64,000 bases of DNA from contig NZ_CP033918.1 in the NCBI RefSeq assembly GCF_003815675.1, positions 1,674,001 to 1,738,000 on the forward strand. The letters are read 5' to 3'. Source of the stretch: Chryseobacterium sp. G0186 (GTDB lineage Bacteria > Bacteroidota > Bacteroidia > Flavobacteriales > Weeksellaceae). Of the stretch, positions 16,389-25,656 are shown one piece after another. The notes below the pieces were generated by a model, which was not told the origin of the DNA, did not search any database, and saw only the letters and a program-made list of their open reading frames with translations. The stretch's first letter is position 1; every line of letters starts with the position of its first letter. Position numbers and translations under genes: made by a program.

Positions 16389-18017
16389 TTAATCGTTTTC
16401 ACGAAAATGAACACCTTTATCTAGCTGACTTTCAGAATCAAGATGTTTAATATAGGCTGATGGAGAAAAATCTGTAACGGCCTTGAATACAGCAGCAAAT
16501 TTACTATGTGAAGAAAAGCCACATTCGTCAGCAAGGATACTTATTTTATATTGTCTGTATTTTTCGTCATTGATTAGCTTATCTACAATATAATTGATTC
16601 TTAATCTATTGATGTAGGTTTTGAAGTCAGCATTTTTGTGCTGGTTGATTACATAGGACAGATATTTTGTATTGGTATTAAGCTCACCCGCAAGAAAGGA
16701 AAGAGACATCCCCTTATTATTGTAAAGGTTTCCCTTTTCAAACTTTTCAAGAAGTTCAAGCAGTTTGGTTTCAGTTTCAGAAGTCATTAGGGAATCATTT
16801 CTTTTTCGGTCTGTTTCACTGTCTTTCTCATCAATTTCCTCTACAGATATATTTGAAAATTCAGAATCCTCGGACTGCATTACCAATGTACTCCGGTTCC
16901 TACTAATCATATTGACATGGGTTCTTATGATATTTCTTAATTTTGAACGCTGTTTTTTCTGTTTTGTTCTAAAAAATAAAATCAACCCGATCAGTGAAAC
17001 AAACAATATGATAATAGCAGCATTCTTGGCTATATTCATTTTACCGCTTCCCTTATTGGTTTTACCTGTTAAGATCTCTTTATTTTTCCCGATGAAAGTC
17101 TGGTTTCTGGCTGCAAGGCTATCATATGCCCTTACATATTTTACAGCATACAAAGAAGCTTTAAAATTATCTCCGGTCCCCTCGTAGTAGTCGTTAATAT
17201 TAGAATACACAGCTTTTTTAAGTTTTAGACTTCTGGAGGTGTCTGCTATTTTTTCTGCTTTTTTCAGATAAACTTCAGCATCCTTCCAGTTTTTCTGCTT
17301 CAGACGGATCCCTCCCAGTCCGTTATAGACTAATCCCAGGGTACAACTTCCTTCTTTAAGTAATTCTTGAGCCTTTTTATAATAATTTTCAGAAACCTGA
17401 TAATCGTTAAGTTTAAAATAGATATCTCCAAGCAACTGATATGAAGTGGCCAAGGTTCTGTTCTCGTTCTCGCTGTCTATTTTCTCAAAATTTCCTAAGG
17501 AAAGTTCAATGTATTCTATAGCGTTTATATAGTTCCCGACCTCCATTGCATAGAAAGCCATTTCCTGATTTAGCAGTCCCTCTGCTTCATTACTGTTTTG
17601 AAAATCAGCAATTTGCCTTGACGCTTCAAGTCCTTTAAAGGTATATTTTTTTGCCCTTTCGTATAACCCTACCTGTCTATATTGTTTCGCCAATAACCTG
17701 CTAACACGCGCCATCCATTCAGCATTATTCATCTGATTGATAAGTGAATGGGCATTTTCACTGTAGCAAATAGCTTTCTTAATCTCCCCTGCATGGTGAT
17801 ACAGTTCAGAAGACAACATAAGGCTCTTCACTTTCTCTTCGGGATTTTGTGCCGACTTATAGAGAGAATCTGCGTTCTTGATCGCTTTGGCTACATCTTT
17901 ATAGGCAGTGATGGAGGAGGTTTTTTCACAAGCTTGGTCGAAGCTGTTCTTTTTTTGGGCAAATATGGGGATTGCTGTGATCAGCAAAAACAAAACTTTT
18001 AATAGGTTATTAGACAT
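16389..18017 (-). CDS. Membrane TPR protein with cytoplasmic AraC-type DNA-binding domain
   Basis: A 542-residue single-protein regulator found in Bacteroidota. It has a signal/anchor (about 1-20, ending IFAQ) and a periplasmic region of tetratricopeptide repeats (about 55-300, e.g. LGDIYFKLNDYQVSENYYKK). One membrane helix follows (about 328-346, AAIIILFVSLIGLILFF). A basic linker leads to a C-terminal AraC-type helix-turn-helix (about 440-525, ILADECGFSSHSKFAAVFK). It would sense something at the envelope and act on DNA directly. The target is unknown; neighbours give no strong clue. Confidence 0.85.
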   Translation of the reverse strand: MSNNLLKVLFLLITAIPIFAQKKNSFDQACEKTSSITAYKDVAKAIKNADSLYKSAQNPEEKVKSLMLSSELYHHAGEIKKAICYSENAHSLINQMNNAEWMARVSRLLAKQYRQVGLYERAKKYTFKGLEASRQIADFQNSNEAEGLLNQEMAFYAMEVGNYINAIEYIELSLGNFEKIDSENENRTLATSYQLLGDIYFKLNDYQVSENYYKKAQELLKEGSCTLGLVYNGLGGIRLKQKNWKDAEVYLKKAEKIADTSRSLKLKKAVYSNINDYYEGTGDNFKASLYAVKYVRAYDSLAARNQTFIGKNKEILTGKTNKGSGKMNIAKNAAIIILFVSLIGLILFFRTKQKKQRSKLRNIIRTHVNMISRNRSTLVMQSEDSEFSNISVEEIDEKDSETDRKRNDSLMTSETETKLLELLEKFEKGNLYNNKGMSLSFLAGELNTNTKYLSYVINQHKNADFKTYINRLRINYIVDKLINDEKYRQYKISILADECGFSSHSKFAAVFKAVTDFSPSAYIKHLDSESQLDKGVHFREND

Positions 18018-18146
18018 AAAAAAATAAATTATTATTCTTATAATAATTCATCATTTTTTCACGAGGTGTCTTTTTGTTTTGTACAAAATTAGTGATATTT
18101 TGCTTTTGAATGAAATATTCTTCTGAAATTTAATCATTTAACTAAA

Positions 18147-18302
18147 ATGACGTTTTGCATTAATATTAACAATAAGGACGAAACAATAGATGATTTTCTT
18201 TCATTCAGGGCTATCCCTGTATTAAAAACAAAGTTCCCCGATAATTATTTTCAATATGACCTGCTTACATGTCATCATATTGACTACATTTGCATGGAAT
18301 AA
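18147..18302 (+). CDS. Candidate 51-residue small protein
   Basis: An ATG-initiated frame of 51 codons ends 9 bp before the thioredoxin-family gene. The peptide has three Cys and ends in CHHIDYICME; no signal peptide is visible. A TACATTTG promoter element overlaps its 3' end, which suggests that the next gene has its own promoter. The length is within chance for AT-rich DNA and I do not recognise it, so this is only a candidate. Confidence 0.25.
   Translation: MTFCININNKDETIDDFLSFRAIPVLKTKFPDNYFQYDLLTCHHIDYICME
18285..18292 (+). promoter_or_regulatory. Candidate -7 element of the thioredoxin-family gene
   Basis: TACATTTG matches TAnnTTTG, 19 bp before the ATG at 18312. No -33 match is seen. 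Confidence 0.45.
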
Positions 18303-18311
18303 AAAGTTTTT

Positions 18312-19472
18312 ATGAAAAAATTAGCAATACTTTCTTCTCTATTTATAGCCGCAATTGCATGGGCACAGGGAATCAAATTTGAGGAGGGCAACTTTGCCTC
18401 TATTCTGGCCAAGGCTAAAAAAGAAAACAAATTGGTCTTTATAGATGCTTATGCTTCATGGTGTGGACCTTGTAAGCTTATGGTGAAAAACATCTTCCCT
18501 CTTAAAACCGTTGGTGATTATTACAATACTCACTTTATCAATGTTAAAATTGATATGGAAAAAGGAGAAGGGATTGAGATCGCCAAGAAATATAATGTAA
18601 AGGCATTCCCTACCTATTTATTCATTGATGGTAATGGTGAGTCTGTACACAGAACACTGGGATATGTTGAAGAAAATGAATTCATCCAGTTTGCCAAAGA
18701 TGCTGAGGATCCCAATAAAAGACTTGCTTCTTTAAAAGTGCAGTTTGAAAAGGGAGAAAAGAATCCTGAATTCCTTAAAAATCTTGCCGGACTTACCATG
18801 TACAACGATGCTGATTTTGCAGGTAAGGTTATGAACCGTTATTTTGAACAGAAAAAAGACCTTGATCAGGAAGATATTCAAATGCTTCTTGCAGGAACTC
18901 AAAGTACGGAAAGCCCTTTGTATAAAATATTTCAACAGAAAAAGACTGATATTTTAAAGTTCTTTCCGGAAGATAAATATGCAAAGTTTGATAAAAATGT
19001 AAAACTGAATACAGTTGCCAAAAAAGCATATAATTCAGATACAAAAACCTGGAATGATGGTTATTTCATGACGGAAACCCAAACGTTTCTGGGGAAAGAG
19101 GAAGCTGAAAAAATTCTGAAAAGAATGAAAGCAAACAGAGCCTTAAAAAACAAGGATATTTCTACTTATGAAAAATTGATTCTGGAAATCTATCAGGATT
19201 ATTCTGCAGCAAGCTCTGAAGAACTGAACTCTCTTGCTTGGAATTTCTTTGAAAACGTAAACAGTAAAACTTCCCTGGAAAAAGCAGTAGCCTGGGCTCA
19301 GGAATCTGTAAAGAAAGATCAGAATTTTGCCAATACGGATACCTTAGCTAATCTTTACAATAAGATTGGTGACAAGAAAAATGCAAAAATGTGGGCTGAA
19401 AAATCCATTGAACTGGCAAAAACTTCAGGACAGGATTCTTCTGATACAGAAAAATTGCTAAAAAGCCTTTAA
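18312..19472 (+). CDS. Secreted thioredoxin-family protein
   Basis: A 386-residue protein with a signal peptide (cleavage near WAQ, residue 19). The thioredoxin-like domain covers about residues 22-135; the redox motif is WCGPCK with Cys51 and Cys54, and the cis-Pro loop is KAFPTYLFID. The remaining 250 residues are helical, with TPR-like stretches near the end (LNSLAWNFFENV, ADTLANLYNKIGDKKNAKMWAEKS in two parts). It probably acts in periplasmic thiol reduction or disulfide handling; the substrate is unknown. An IS1182 element begins 21 bp after the stop codon. Confidence 0.85.
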   Translation: MKKLAILSSLFIAAIAWAQGIKFEEGNFASILAKAKKENKLVFIDAYASWCGPCKLMVKNIFPLKTVGDYYNTHFINVKIDMEKGEGIEIAKKYNVKAFPTYLFIDGNGESVHRTLGYVEENEFIQFAKDAEDPNKRLASLKVQFEKGEKNPEFLKNLAGLTMYNDADFAGKVMNRYFEQKKDLDQEDIQMLLAGTQSTESPLYKIFQQKKTDILKFFPEDKYAKFDKNVKLNTVAKKAYNSDTKTWNDGYFMTETQTFLGKEEAEKILKRMKANRALKNKDISTYEKLILEIYQDYSAASSEELNSLAWNFFENVNSKTSLEKAVAWAQESVKKDQNFANTDTLANLYNKIGDKKNAKMWAEKSIELAKTSGQDSSDTEKLLKSL

Positions 19473-19520
19473 CAGGTGATTATATAATACAAAGAGGCTG
19501 TCTAAAAAGTCTCAAAAAAT

Positions 19521-19556
19521 ATCCCCGTCACTTAAAAAGTTTCGGGGATTTTTTTG
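19521..19556 (+). terminator. Terminator at the left end of the IS, upstream of the transposase
   Basis: Arms ATCCCCG and CGGGGAT are followed by a run of T. It lies between the left inverted repeat and the transposase ATG and should block read-through from the thioredoxin gene. Confidence 0.8.
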
Positions 19557-19607
19557 TTGTTTGTCCTTTAAGATTTATCTTTAAGGTGCAGCCAAACAAA
19601 CATTGAT

Positions 19608-21230
19608 ATGAAAGTACGTTTTAAATCTTTACCCTCCAATACTCCCAGCTTATTTCCTGAAGATATTTTTGATAAGATCGGTTCTGATCATCCTGTACGT
19701 CTTATCAATAAATTAGTGGATAGCTTAAATATCGATCATATAATGAGTGAATATAAAGGCGGTGGAACGACAAGCTTTCACCCCCGTATGATGATCAAAG
19801 TTTTATTCTATGCCTATTTCAACAATATTTATTCATGCCGTAAAATAGAAAAGGCACTTGGAGAAAATATTCATTTCATGTGGCTTTCCGGCAACAGTAA
19901 GCCTGATTACAGAACCATCAATTACTTTAGGAGCAAACGGCTTAAAAACCATATTCATCGTCTTTTTGCAGATGTTACCGTTGTTTTGCAGCATTTGGGT
20001 TACGTAAGTTTAACTGTTCAATATATAGATGGGACAAAAATAGAATCATCGGCCAACCGATACAGCTTTGTATGGAAAAAATCTGTAGAAAAGAATAAAT
20101 TAAAACTGGAAGCCCAAATTCATTCCGTACTTGAAGAAATTGAATCTCAAATCAAAGAAGAACGTTATGAATCCCATGAAAAGGTCCTTCCAAAATCTAT
20201 TGACAGCAGAGAGCTTCAGGATAAAATAGCAGAGCTTAATCACGATGTGGCACAGGACAATAAAACCGGTAAGAAGCTTATCAAAAAGCTTCAGCATCAG
20301 GACCTGCCCAGATTACAGAAGTATGAAGATCAGTTAAAAATACTCTCAGGCCGCAATAGTTATAGTAAGACAGATCCCGATGCCTGCTTCATGCGGCTCA
20401 AAGACGACCATATGAAAAATGGACAGCTTAAGCCAGCCTATAATGCACAGATCAGTACTGAAAACCAGTTTATCACACATTACAGCATTCATCAGACTCC
20501 TGGAGATACCACTACATTGAAGGATCATCTTAACGGTTTTGAAAATCAGTACCACAAACAAAGTAAAGAGGTAGTAGCAGATGCCGGATATGGAAGTGAA
20601 GAGAATTACGAAATGATGGCAGAAAAAGCTATAGAGGGGTATGTAAAATATAATAATTTTCATAAAGAACAGAAACGCAGTGAGAAGAACAATGCGTTTG
20701 CTGTACAGAACTTGTATCATAATAAAGAAAATAACTTCTATGTATGTCCCTTTGGACAGCAAATGAACTTTATCGGTAAAGGCAAAAGAATCAGCAGTAA
20801 CGGATATGAATCTCAGGTACATTATTATCAGGCTTTCAGCTGTCAGGGTTGTCCTCTTAGAGAAAGCTGCCATCAAAGCCAGGATAATCGGTTAATCGAA
20901 GTGAATTATAATCTGAACCATCACAGAATGAAAGCCAGGCAAAGGCTGATATCTGAAAAAGGACATTACCACAGAAGTAAACGGCCTATAGAAGTAGAAG
21001 CTGTATTCGGACAACTAAAAAGCAATAATAAATTTTCAAGATTTACTCTAAAAGGACTTGAAAAAGTAAATATTGAATTTGGATTAATGGCATTGGCGCA
21101 TAATTTTAGAAAATTAGCGAAAAACAGAAAACTTACCCGTAAAAATTGGCTACGTACGCTTAAAGGTAAAAAAACTAGACATTCTTTCACTGAGTATATA
21201 GAAAACCAAAAGTATAAATTTGCCGCATAA
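19608..21230 (+). CDS. IS1182-family transposase
   Basis: A 540-residue DDE transposase. The N-terminal DUF772-type region contains FHPRMMIKVLFYAYFNN and the DYRTINYFRSKRL stretch. Candidate catalytic acids are in YIDGTKIESSANRY, VADAGYGSEENYE and RPIEVEAVFGQLK. A Cys cluster (CQGCPLRESC) precedes the last motif, as in other IS1182 members. The frame is intact, so the element may be active. Confidence 0.93.
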   Translation: MKVRFKSLPSNTPSLFPEDIFDKIGSDHPVRLINKLVDSLNIDHIMSEYKGGGTTSFHPRMMIKVLFYAYFNNIYSCRKIEKALGENIHFMWLSGNSKPDYRTINYFRSKRLKNHIHRLFADVTVVLQHLGYVSLTVQYIDGTKIESSANRYSFVWKKSVEKNKLKLEAQIHSVLEEIESQIKEERYESHEKVLPKSIDSRELQDKIAELNHDVAQDNKTGKKLIKKLQHQDLPRLQKYEDQLKILSGRNSYSKTDPDACFMRLKDDHMKNGQLKPAYNAQISTENQFITHYSIHQTPGDTTTLKDHLNGFENQYHKQSKEVVADAGYGSEENYEMMAEKAIEGYVKYNNFHKEQKRSEKNNAFAVQNLYHNKENNFYVCPFGQQMNFIGKGKRISSNGYESQVHYYQAFSCQGCPLRESCHQSQDNRLIEVNYNLNHHRMKARQRLISEKGHYHRSKRPIEVEAVFGQLKSNNKFSRFTLKGLEKVNIEFGLMALAHNFRKLAKNRKLTRKNWLRTLKGKKTRHSFTEYIENQKYKFAA

Positions 21231-21260
21231 ATATAACGCAGCCTGAAAACATAAAAAAGA

Positions 21261-21287
21261 GGCTGACCTTTTTGGACAGCCTCTTTT
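21261..21287 (+). terminator. Hairpin at the right end of the IS
   Basis: AAAGAGGCTG and CAGCCTCTTT form a perfect 10-bp stem followed by TTAT. The outer arm is the right inverted repeat itself, so the IS end doubles as a terminator for the transposase. Confidence 0.65.
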
Positions 21288-21299
21288 ATGCTGTATTCT

Positions 21300-21447
21300 G
21301 AAAACCTCCCTGTCAAAAATTCTTTGAATTTTTCCACCCTCCAGAGGATGGGAATGGCCACGTCTCCAATTGTTATCTTTGTAAAAATCGGGACTTCAAT
21401 CATGAATTTATGATGTTTCAGCTTTTCTGTGAATTCTTTTACCGCAA
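21300..21447. other. Spacer with palindromic words between IS and fabH
   Basis: CAAAAATTCTTTGAATTTTT contains a perfect palindrome, and CCACCCTCCAGAGGATGGG is another imperfect one. The tract has the look of a dispersed intergenic repeat of Chryseobacterium-type genomes, but only one copy is in this window, so that is from general impression. A minus-strand frame through it gives no recognisable protein. Confidence 0.35.
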
Positions 21448-22470
21448 TTAGTATTCAAAAAGAACACTACCCCATGTAAATCCGCTTCCAAAGGCAGAAA
21501 GAAGTACCAGATCACCTCTTTTAATTTTACCCTGCTCAATGGCTTCGCTTAATGCAATCGGAATAGAGGCAGCTGTTGTATTTCCGTATTTCTGAATGTT
21601 ATTAAAGACCTTATCATCCGGAAGACCAAATTTCTGCTGAACAAACTGAGCAATTCTAAGGTTCGCCTGATGTGGAATAAACATATCCAGATCTTCAATT
21701 GTTTTTCCCGCCTTATTTAAAGCCTCCATCATCGTTTCCGGGAATCTCGTTACCGCATGCTTGAATACAAAGTTTCCGTTCATGATCGGATATACCTCTT
21801 TATTCGTTACATTTTCAGGTTCCTTTCTCATCCTGTCACTCCAACCGAACTTGGATCCCGGGAACTGAGTACAAAGCTCATCAGCATACTTCCCTTCAGA
21901 GTGCATATTTAATGCTAAAATGTCTCCTGCATTTTCATCTTCTGCTGCAGAGAGTATAACGGCCCCTGCCCCATCTCCAAAGATGACAGAAACCCCTCTT
22001 CCCTCATCAGAAAAATCCAGTCCAAAAGAATGAACTTCTGCTCCTACCACAAGGATGCTTTTATATATTCCTGATTTAATAAATGCATTGGCAACACTCA
22101 TGGAATATACAAATCCGGAACACTGGTTTCTTACATCCAAGGCTCCAATTGTATCACATCCCAACATATCCTGAAGCAGTACTCCACATCCAGGAAAGTA
22201 GTAATCCGGAGAAAGTGTTGCAAAAATAATGTAGTCGATATCTTTAGCTGTTAGACCTGCTTTTTCAAGGGCCTTTTCCGAAGCTTTAAAACCCAGGTAG
22301 GCAGCTGTTTCCTGAGAATCATTTCTGTTTTTTCTGTGTCTTCGTTCCTTGATGCCTGTCCTTTCCGTTATCCATTCATCATTGGTGGTCATTAATTTTG
22401 CTAAATCATCATTTGTAACAACATTATCTGGAACATAAAATCCAACTCCTTTTATTGTACTTTTAATCAT
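21448..22470 (-). CDS. fabH: 3-oxoacyl-ACP synthase III
   Basis: Initiating condensing enzyme of type II fatty-acid synthesis, joining acyl-CoA to malonyl-ACP. It has 340 residues from the ATG at 22470; a TTG seven codons further upstream overlaps the -7 element and is unlikely. The catalytic triad is visible: Cys117 in VRNQCSGF, His in FIPHQANLRI and Asn in YGNTTAASIP. The nucleotide-binding face includes DEWITERTGI. It stands alone and is divergent from corA. The IS element lies 164 bp beyond its stop codon. Confidence 0.94.
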   Translation of the reverse strand: MIKSTIKGVGFYVPDNVVTNDDLAKLMTTNDEWITERTGIKERRHRKNRNDSQETAAYLGFKASEKALEKAGLTAKDIDYIIFATLSPDYYFPGCGVLLQDMLGCDTIGALDVRNQCSGFVYSMSVANAFIKSGIYKSILVVGAEVHSFGLDFSDEGRGVSVIFGDGAGAVILSAAEDENAGDILALNMHSEGKYADELCTQFPGSKFGWSDRMRKEPENVTNKEVYPIMNGNFVFKHAVTRFPETMMEALNKAGKTIEDLDMFIPHQANLRIAQFVQQKFGLPDDKVFNNIQKYGNTTAASIPIALSEAIEQGKIKRGDLVLLSAFGSGFTWGSVLFEY

Positions 22471-22488
22471 ATAGTTTTTTAATTTTGG

Positions 22489-22496
22489 CAAAGATA
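22489..22496 (-). promoter_or_regulatory. Candidate -7 element of fabH
   Basis: On the minus strand this reads TATCTTTG (TAnnTTTG), 18 bp before the ATG at 22470. It favours that ATG over the TTG at 22491. No TTG at exact -33 spacing. Confidence 0.45.
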
Positions 22497-22542
22497 AACT
22501 TATTTAAAACATAGTATTTCAAAATATTAGTATTTTTACTTT

Positions 22543-23442
22543 ATGCCAATTGATACAATATACAGAAGCACCCACTGCGAATGGGTAGATGTAGAGACTC
22601 CTACTGCAGAAGACCTTAAATTTCTTCATGAACGATACGAAATCAATAATCTTCTTCTGGAAGACACCATAGATCCCAATCACCTCCCAAAATATGAAGA
22701 AGACGGAAATGTAAAGTTCTTTCTTCTCCGTGAAAGTACAGAACTGGAGAGAAAAAACCTGAATACCATAAGTGATATCAGTACAAAGATTGCCATTTTC
22801 ATCCTGGATAAAACCATTATTACCATCCACAGGATGAAAACCAGAAGCATTTCTGAAACGAAGAAAAAGCTTTCAGCGATGCAGGAAGAGGCTACTCCTC
22901 AGAAAATAGCCTTAATGATTGCCATATTAATCATGAAAAGCTTTGACGATGAATCCATAAGCCTATTGGAAACAATGGACAATATCGAAAATGAAATCTT
23001 CCTGAAAAACACCAATCACACAAGCCAAATCCGAAGATTATACAAACTAAAGCGAAAATCAGGATTGAATTCAAGGGTGTTGATCATTTCTTCTGATGCA
23101 GTGGACAAATTCAAATTCTTGGATTTACAGGATTCTGAAATTGTGGATTTAAAGGATAAACATAAAGATGTAGTCGCTGATTTTGATCATTTAAATATTC
23201 AGATTACCAACCTTATTTCGATGTTTCTGGCCCTTTCCGATCAGAAAGCCAATCAGGTGATGAAAGTACTGGCCATCTACTCGATCTACTTTTTACCAAT
23301 TACTTTTATTGCTGGAGTCTACGGGATGAACTTTGACAATATGCCTGAACTCCATCATAAATACGGATATTACATAACGATAGGGGTAATGGTAACAATT
23401 GCTATTACTACCTTTATTTATGTAAGACGTAAGCAATGGTAA
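22543..23442 (+). CDS. corA: CorA-type magnesium/cobalt channel
   Basis: A 299-residue pentameric inner-membrane channel for Mg2+ and related divalent metals. A soluble N-terminal alpha/beta region is followed by long helices (about 90-235) and two C-terminal membrane helices. The diagnostic GMN selectivity motif is in FIAGVYGMNFDNMPEL at the end of the first helix, and the short tail ends in basic residues (YVRRKQW). It is divergent from fabH. Zinc transport (ZntB-like) is possible, but GMN favours Mg2+. Confidence 0.92.
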   Translation: MPIDTIYRSTHCEWVDVETPTAEDLKFLHERYEINNLLLEDTIDPNHLPKYEEDGNVKFFLLRESTELERKNLNTISDISTKIAIFILDKTIITIHRMKTRSISETKKKLSAMQEEATPQKIALMIAILIMKSFDDESISLLETMDNIENEIFLKNTNHTSQIRRLYKLKRKSGLNSRVLIISSDAVDKFKFLDLQDSEIVDLKDKHKDVVADFDHLNIQITNLISMFLALSDQKANQVMKVLAIYSIYFLPITFIAGVYGMNFDNMPELHHKYGYYITIGVMVTIAITTFIYVRRKQW

Positions 23443-23554
23443 TTTTTTTCCCATTGGATAAATAATAGTAATTTAGAGATGATCTCACCATCAGTTTAAA
23501 AAACCAAATAAGGGATAAAAGAATCCAATTTTCAGCACCATAAAAACAAAATAA

Positions 23555-25141
23555 ATGAAAACTGAAGATCTGAATATCATTCTTGAGGAGGCTTCTCTTT
23601 CACAGGCATCCAAGCAGAAGCTTCTTGCCTTACATGATAATATTTCAGCTAAGGAATTTTCTGATCTTTTGGATCAGCATGGAAATCAATATATTGAATT
23701 TGTACAGGAAGGAGGTGGTGTTTGGGGAAGTGCACTGGTAGGATATCTTTATGGTCTTGAAATTTTTGGGATCCGCTTTCTGAAGGTTGCAGGAACAAGT
23801 GCAGGAGCCATCAACACAATGCTTATTGCAGCCTGTAAAACCAAGGAGGAAGCCAAAAGCGGACTCATTAAGGATATTCTTTTCAGTTGGAATTTTGCAG
23901 ATTTCATGGATGGAAAAACGTATGTAAAAACAACGTTGCATGCGATGCTCAACAATAAGGATTTCTTTAAAATCAATGCTGTTATTGCTGCAGCTATCTT
24001 CATTATTTTGGTCAGCATTCCTTTTGCAACCTCATCTGAAACCATACTGAATGCCAAACTGATGTTTTTGATTCCCCTTATTCCGGCAATCATTCTGTTT
24101 TTCTGCATTAAAAAACTATACAACAGCTTCAGAAAGGAAAATAGTGGACTTAACCCAGGGAATGTATTTCTGAATACGATGAAGAATGCATTGGAGGATT
24201 TTGGAATTAAAACTGTAGCCAATCTCAATGAAAAATTCACCCAAAAGGAAAGGGACCTTAACCTCAACTACCGATATGGGAACAATGAGGAATATTATAC
24301 GATTGCCCTAACAAGCATTGAAAAAATTAAAGCTAAAAACCTGGAACATATTGACCAGACAAGATATAAAATATTCTATGACAGTGCTGTGAGCAATGAT
24401 TACTATAAAAACAATCCGTTTTACCTGCTTCAGTCTGAATATGTTGTGATTACCACTGACATCAATGCCAAAATAAAGGTAGAACTTCCCACCATGGCCA
24501 ATTTATACTGGTCTGAGGAGGAATTGAAGCATACCAGTCCTGCAGAGTTTGTAAGGGCCTCCATGTCTGTTCCGTTTTTCTTTGAACCTTTTCAGAAAAG
24601 GATCAACAAAGAGGAAAGCTCTGTAAAATACGCCTGGAAATTCTGGATGAATACCAAGCAGGAAGATATTAACCCTGTGGGTGTCTTCATTGATGGAGGC
24701 AGTATTTCCAACTTCCCCATCGATTTGTTTCATGCTGACGAAGTTTTTTATCCGAGGATGCCTCTTTTCGGGGTTCAACTGACCAATGATTCTGATATTC
24801 TTTCTGAAAAGGGAAAGACCAGTGAGGAAATTCTTAAAACTCCTTTCAGCTATGCAGGAAATATCATCAGTACATTAAAAGGCTTTAATGACAAAATGTT
24901 TCTTACCAAACATAGTTTTTATCGTTTATACAGTATACAGACCGTTAATTGCGGAACCAGCAGCTGGCTCAATTTCTTCATGAAAAAAGAAGAAAAAGAG
25001 GAACTCTTCAACAGGGGTTTTCAGGCTGCCCTCGACTTCCTGAATCAATTTGACTGGGAAAAGTATAAATATGAACGGCTGATGCTCTCCATGAAAGAGA
25101 AAAAAATACTGAAAGAGGCAGATACGCCAACAGTGGGATAA
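23555..25141 (+). CDS. Patatin-like phospholipase with two membrane segments
   Basis: A 528-residue lipid acyl hydrolase. The oxyanion loop is EGGGVWGSALVG and the nucleophile is Ser82 in VAGTSAGAI. The second catalytic residue is the Asp in FIDGGSISNFP near residue 392. Two hydrophobic helices (about 142-160 and 167-187) are inserted between the catalytic elements, suggesting membrane anchoring in the middle of the domain. There is no signal peptide, so the enzyme faces the cytoplasm. Activity on phospholipids is predicted from the family. It may be co-transcribed with the two unknown genes that follow. Confidence 0.88.
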   Translation: MKTEDLNIILEEASLSQASKQKLLALHDNISAKEFSDLLDQHGNQYIEFVQEGGGVWGSALVGYLYGLEIFGIRFLKVAGTSAGAINTMLIAACKTKEEAKSGLIKDILFSWNFADFMDGKTYVKTTLHAMLNNKDFFKINAVIAAAIFIILVSIPFATSSETILNAKLMFLIPLIPAIILFFCIKKLYNSFRKENSGLNPGNVFLNTMKNALEDFGIKTVANLNEKFTQKERDLNLNYRYGNNEEYYTIALTSIEKIKAKNLEHIDQTRYKIFYDSAVSNDYYKNNPFYLLQSEYVVITTDINAKIKVELPTMANLYWSEEELKHTSPAEFVRASMSVPFFFEPFQKRINKEESSVKYAWKFWMNTKQEDINPVGVFIDGGSISNFPIDLFHADEVFYPRMPLFGVQLTNDSDILSEKGKTSEEILKTPFSYAGNIISTLKGFNDKMFLTKHSFYRLYSIQTVNCGTSSWLNFFMKKEEKEELFNRGFQAALDFLNQFDWEKYKYERLMLSMKEKKILKEADTPTVG

Positions 25142-25177
25142 GGGTTTTTGAATATTTTAGCTGAAAAAATAAAATCA

Positions 25178-25654
25178 ATGAATTGGATTATAAGGAGTAC
25201 AAAAAAAGTGAAATTTCACACAAACTTTCAAGAAGTTCTAAAGCCTATATGGGAAGATCTTACAGCTTATCATTGGCTTTTGACCGATTTAGATTTTATG
25301 CCTAACGGACAACCATTGCCCATCAATTTTGATGAAGATTTTTTTATATTAGATCACCAACAATTTGCACAGCTTTATAAAAATAGCCCTCAAATTATTT
25401 GGGGAATAATAGCTGCAGTTCCTCATAACATTCAACATGATATAACATTGATTTCTAATTTATCTGCTGAAGATTCGGATGTTTGGAAAATTAATCATTT
25501 TTTTGTCCCAGAAAGTATATTAGAAATTATCGCTTTTGATAGCGGATACACCATTGTTAAATTTAAAGACAAAATTCTTTCAGAAAAGTTTAAAGAATAT
25601 TTTCAGGAACAGGCAATAGATCTACAAAAATTTAATGAAAAATATATTAACTGA
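25178..25654 (+). CDS. Unknown acidic protein
   Basis: A 158-residue soluble protein that I do not recognise. A TTG ten codons upstream is possible, but the ATG at 25178 gives a natural start. It is rich in aromatic residues and acids (WLLTDLDFMPNG, DEDFFILDHQQ) with no signal peptide and no known motif. It lies 36 bp after the patatin and 2 bp before the next unknown gene, so the pair is surely co-transcribed. Its AT-rich codons look unlike the flanking genes, which may indicate acquisition. An immunity-type role is conceivable from style only. Confidence 0.7.
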   Translation: MNWIIRSTKKVKFHTNFQEVLKPIWEDLTAYHWLLTDLDFMPNGQPLPINFDEDFFILDHQQFAQLYKNSPQIIWGIIAAVPHNIQHDITLISNLSAEDSDVWKINHFFVPESILEIIAFDSGYTIVKFKDKILSEKFKEYFQEQAIDLQKFNEKYIN

Positions 25655-25656
25655 GT

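Larger units (their letters stand above)
19494..21283 (+). mobile_element. Complete IS1182-family insertion sequence
   Basis: About 1.79 kb with one transposase. The left end reads GAGGCTGTCTAAAAAGTC. The right end, reverse-complemented, reads GAGGCTGTCCAAAAAGGTC, so the terminal inverted repeats match at about 17 of 19 bases. The pairing may extend another 3 bases outward (AAA). I see no clear target-site duplication. Internal terminator hairpins lie near both ends. It sits between the thioredoxin and fabH genes and breaks neither. Confidence 0.9.

Noticed and set aside
20966..21403. Minus-strand frame of 145 residues across the right end of the IS
   Set aside because: It is antisense to the transposase and its N-terminal 38 codons lie in the palindromic spacer; no family resemblance.
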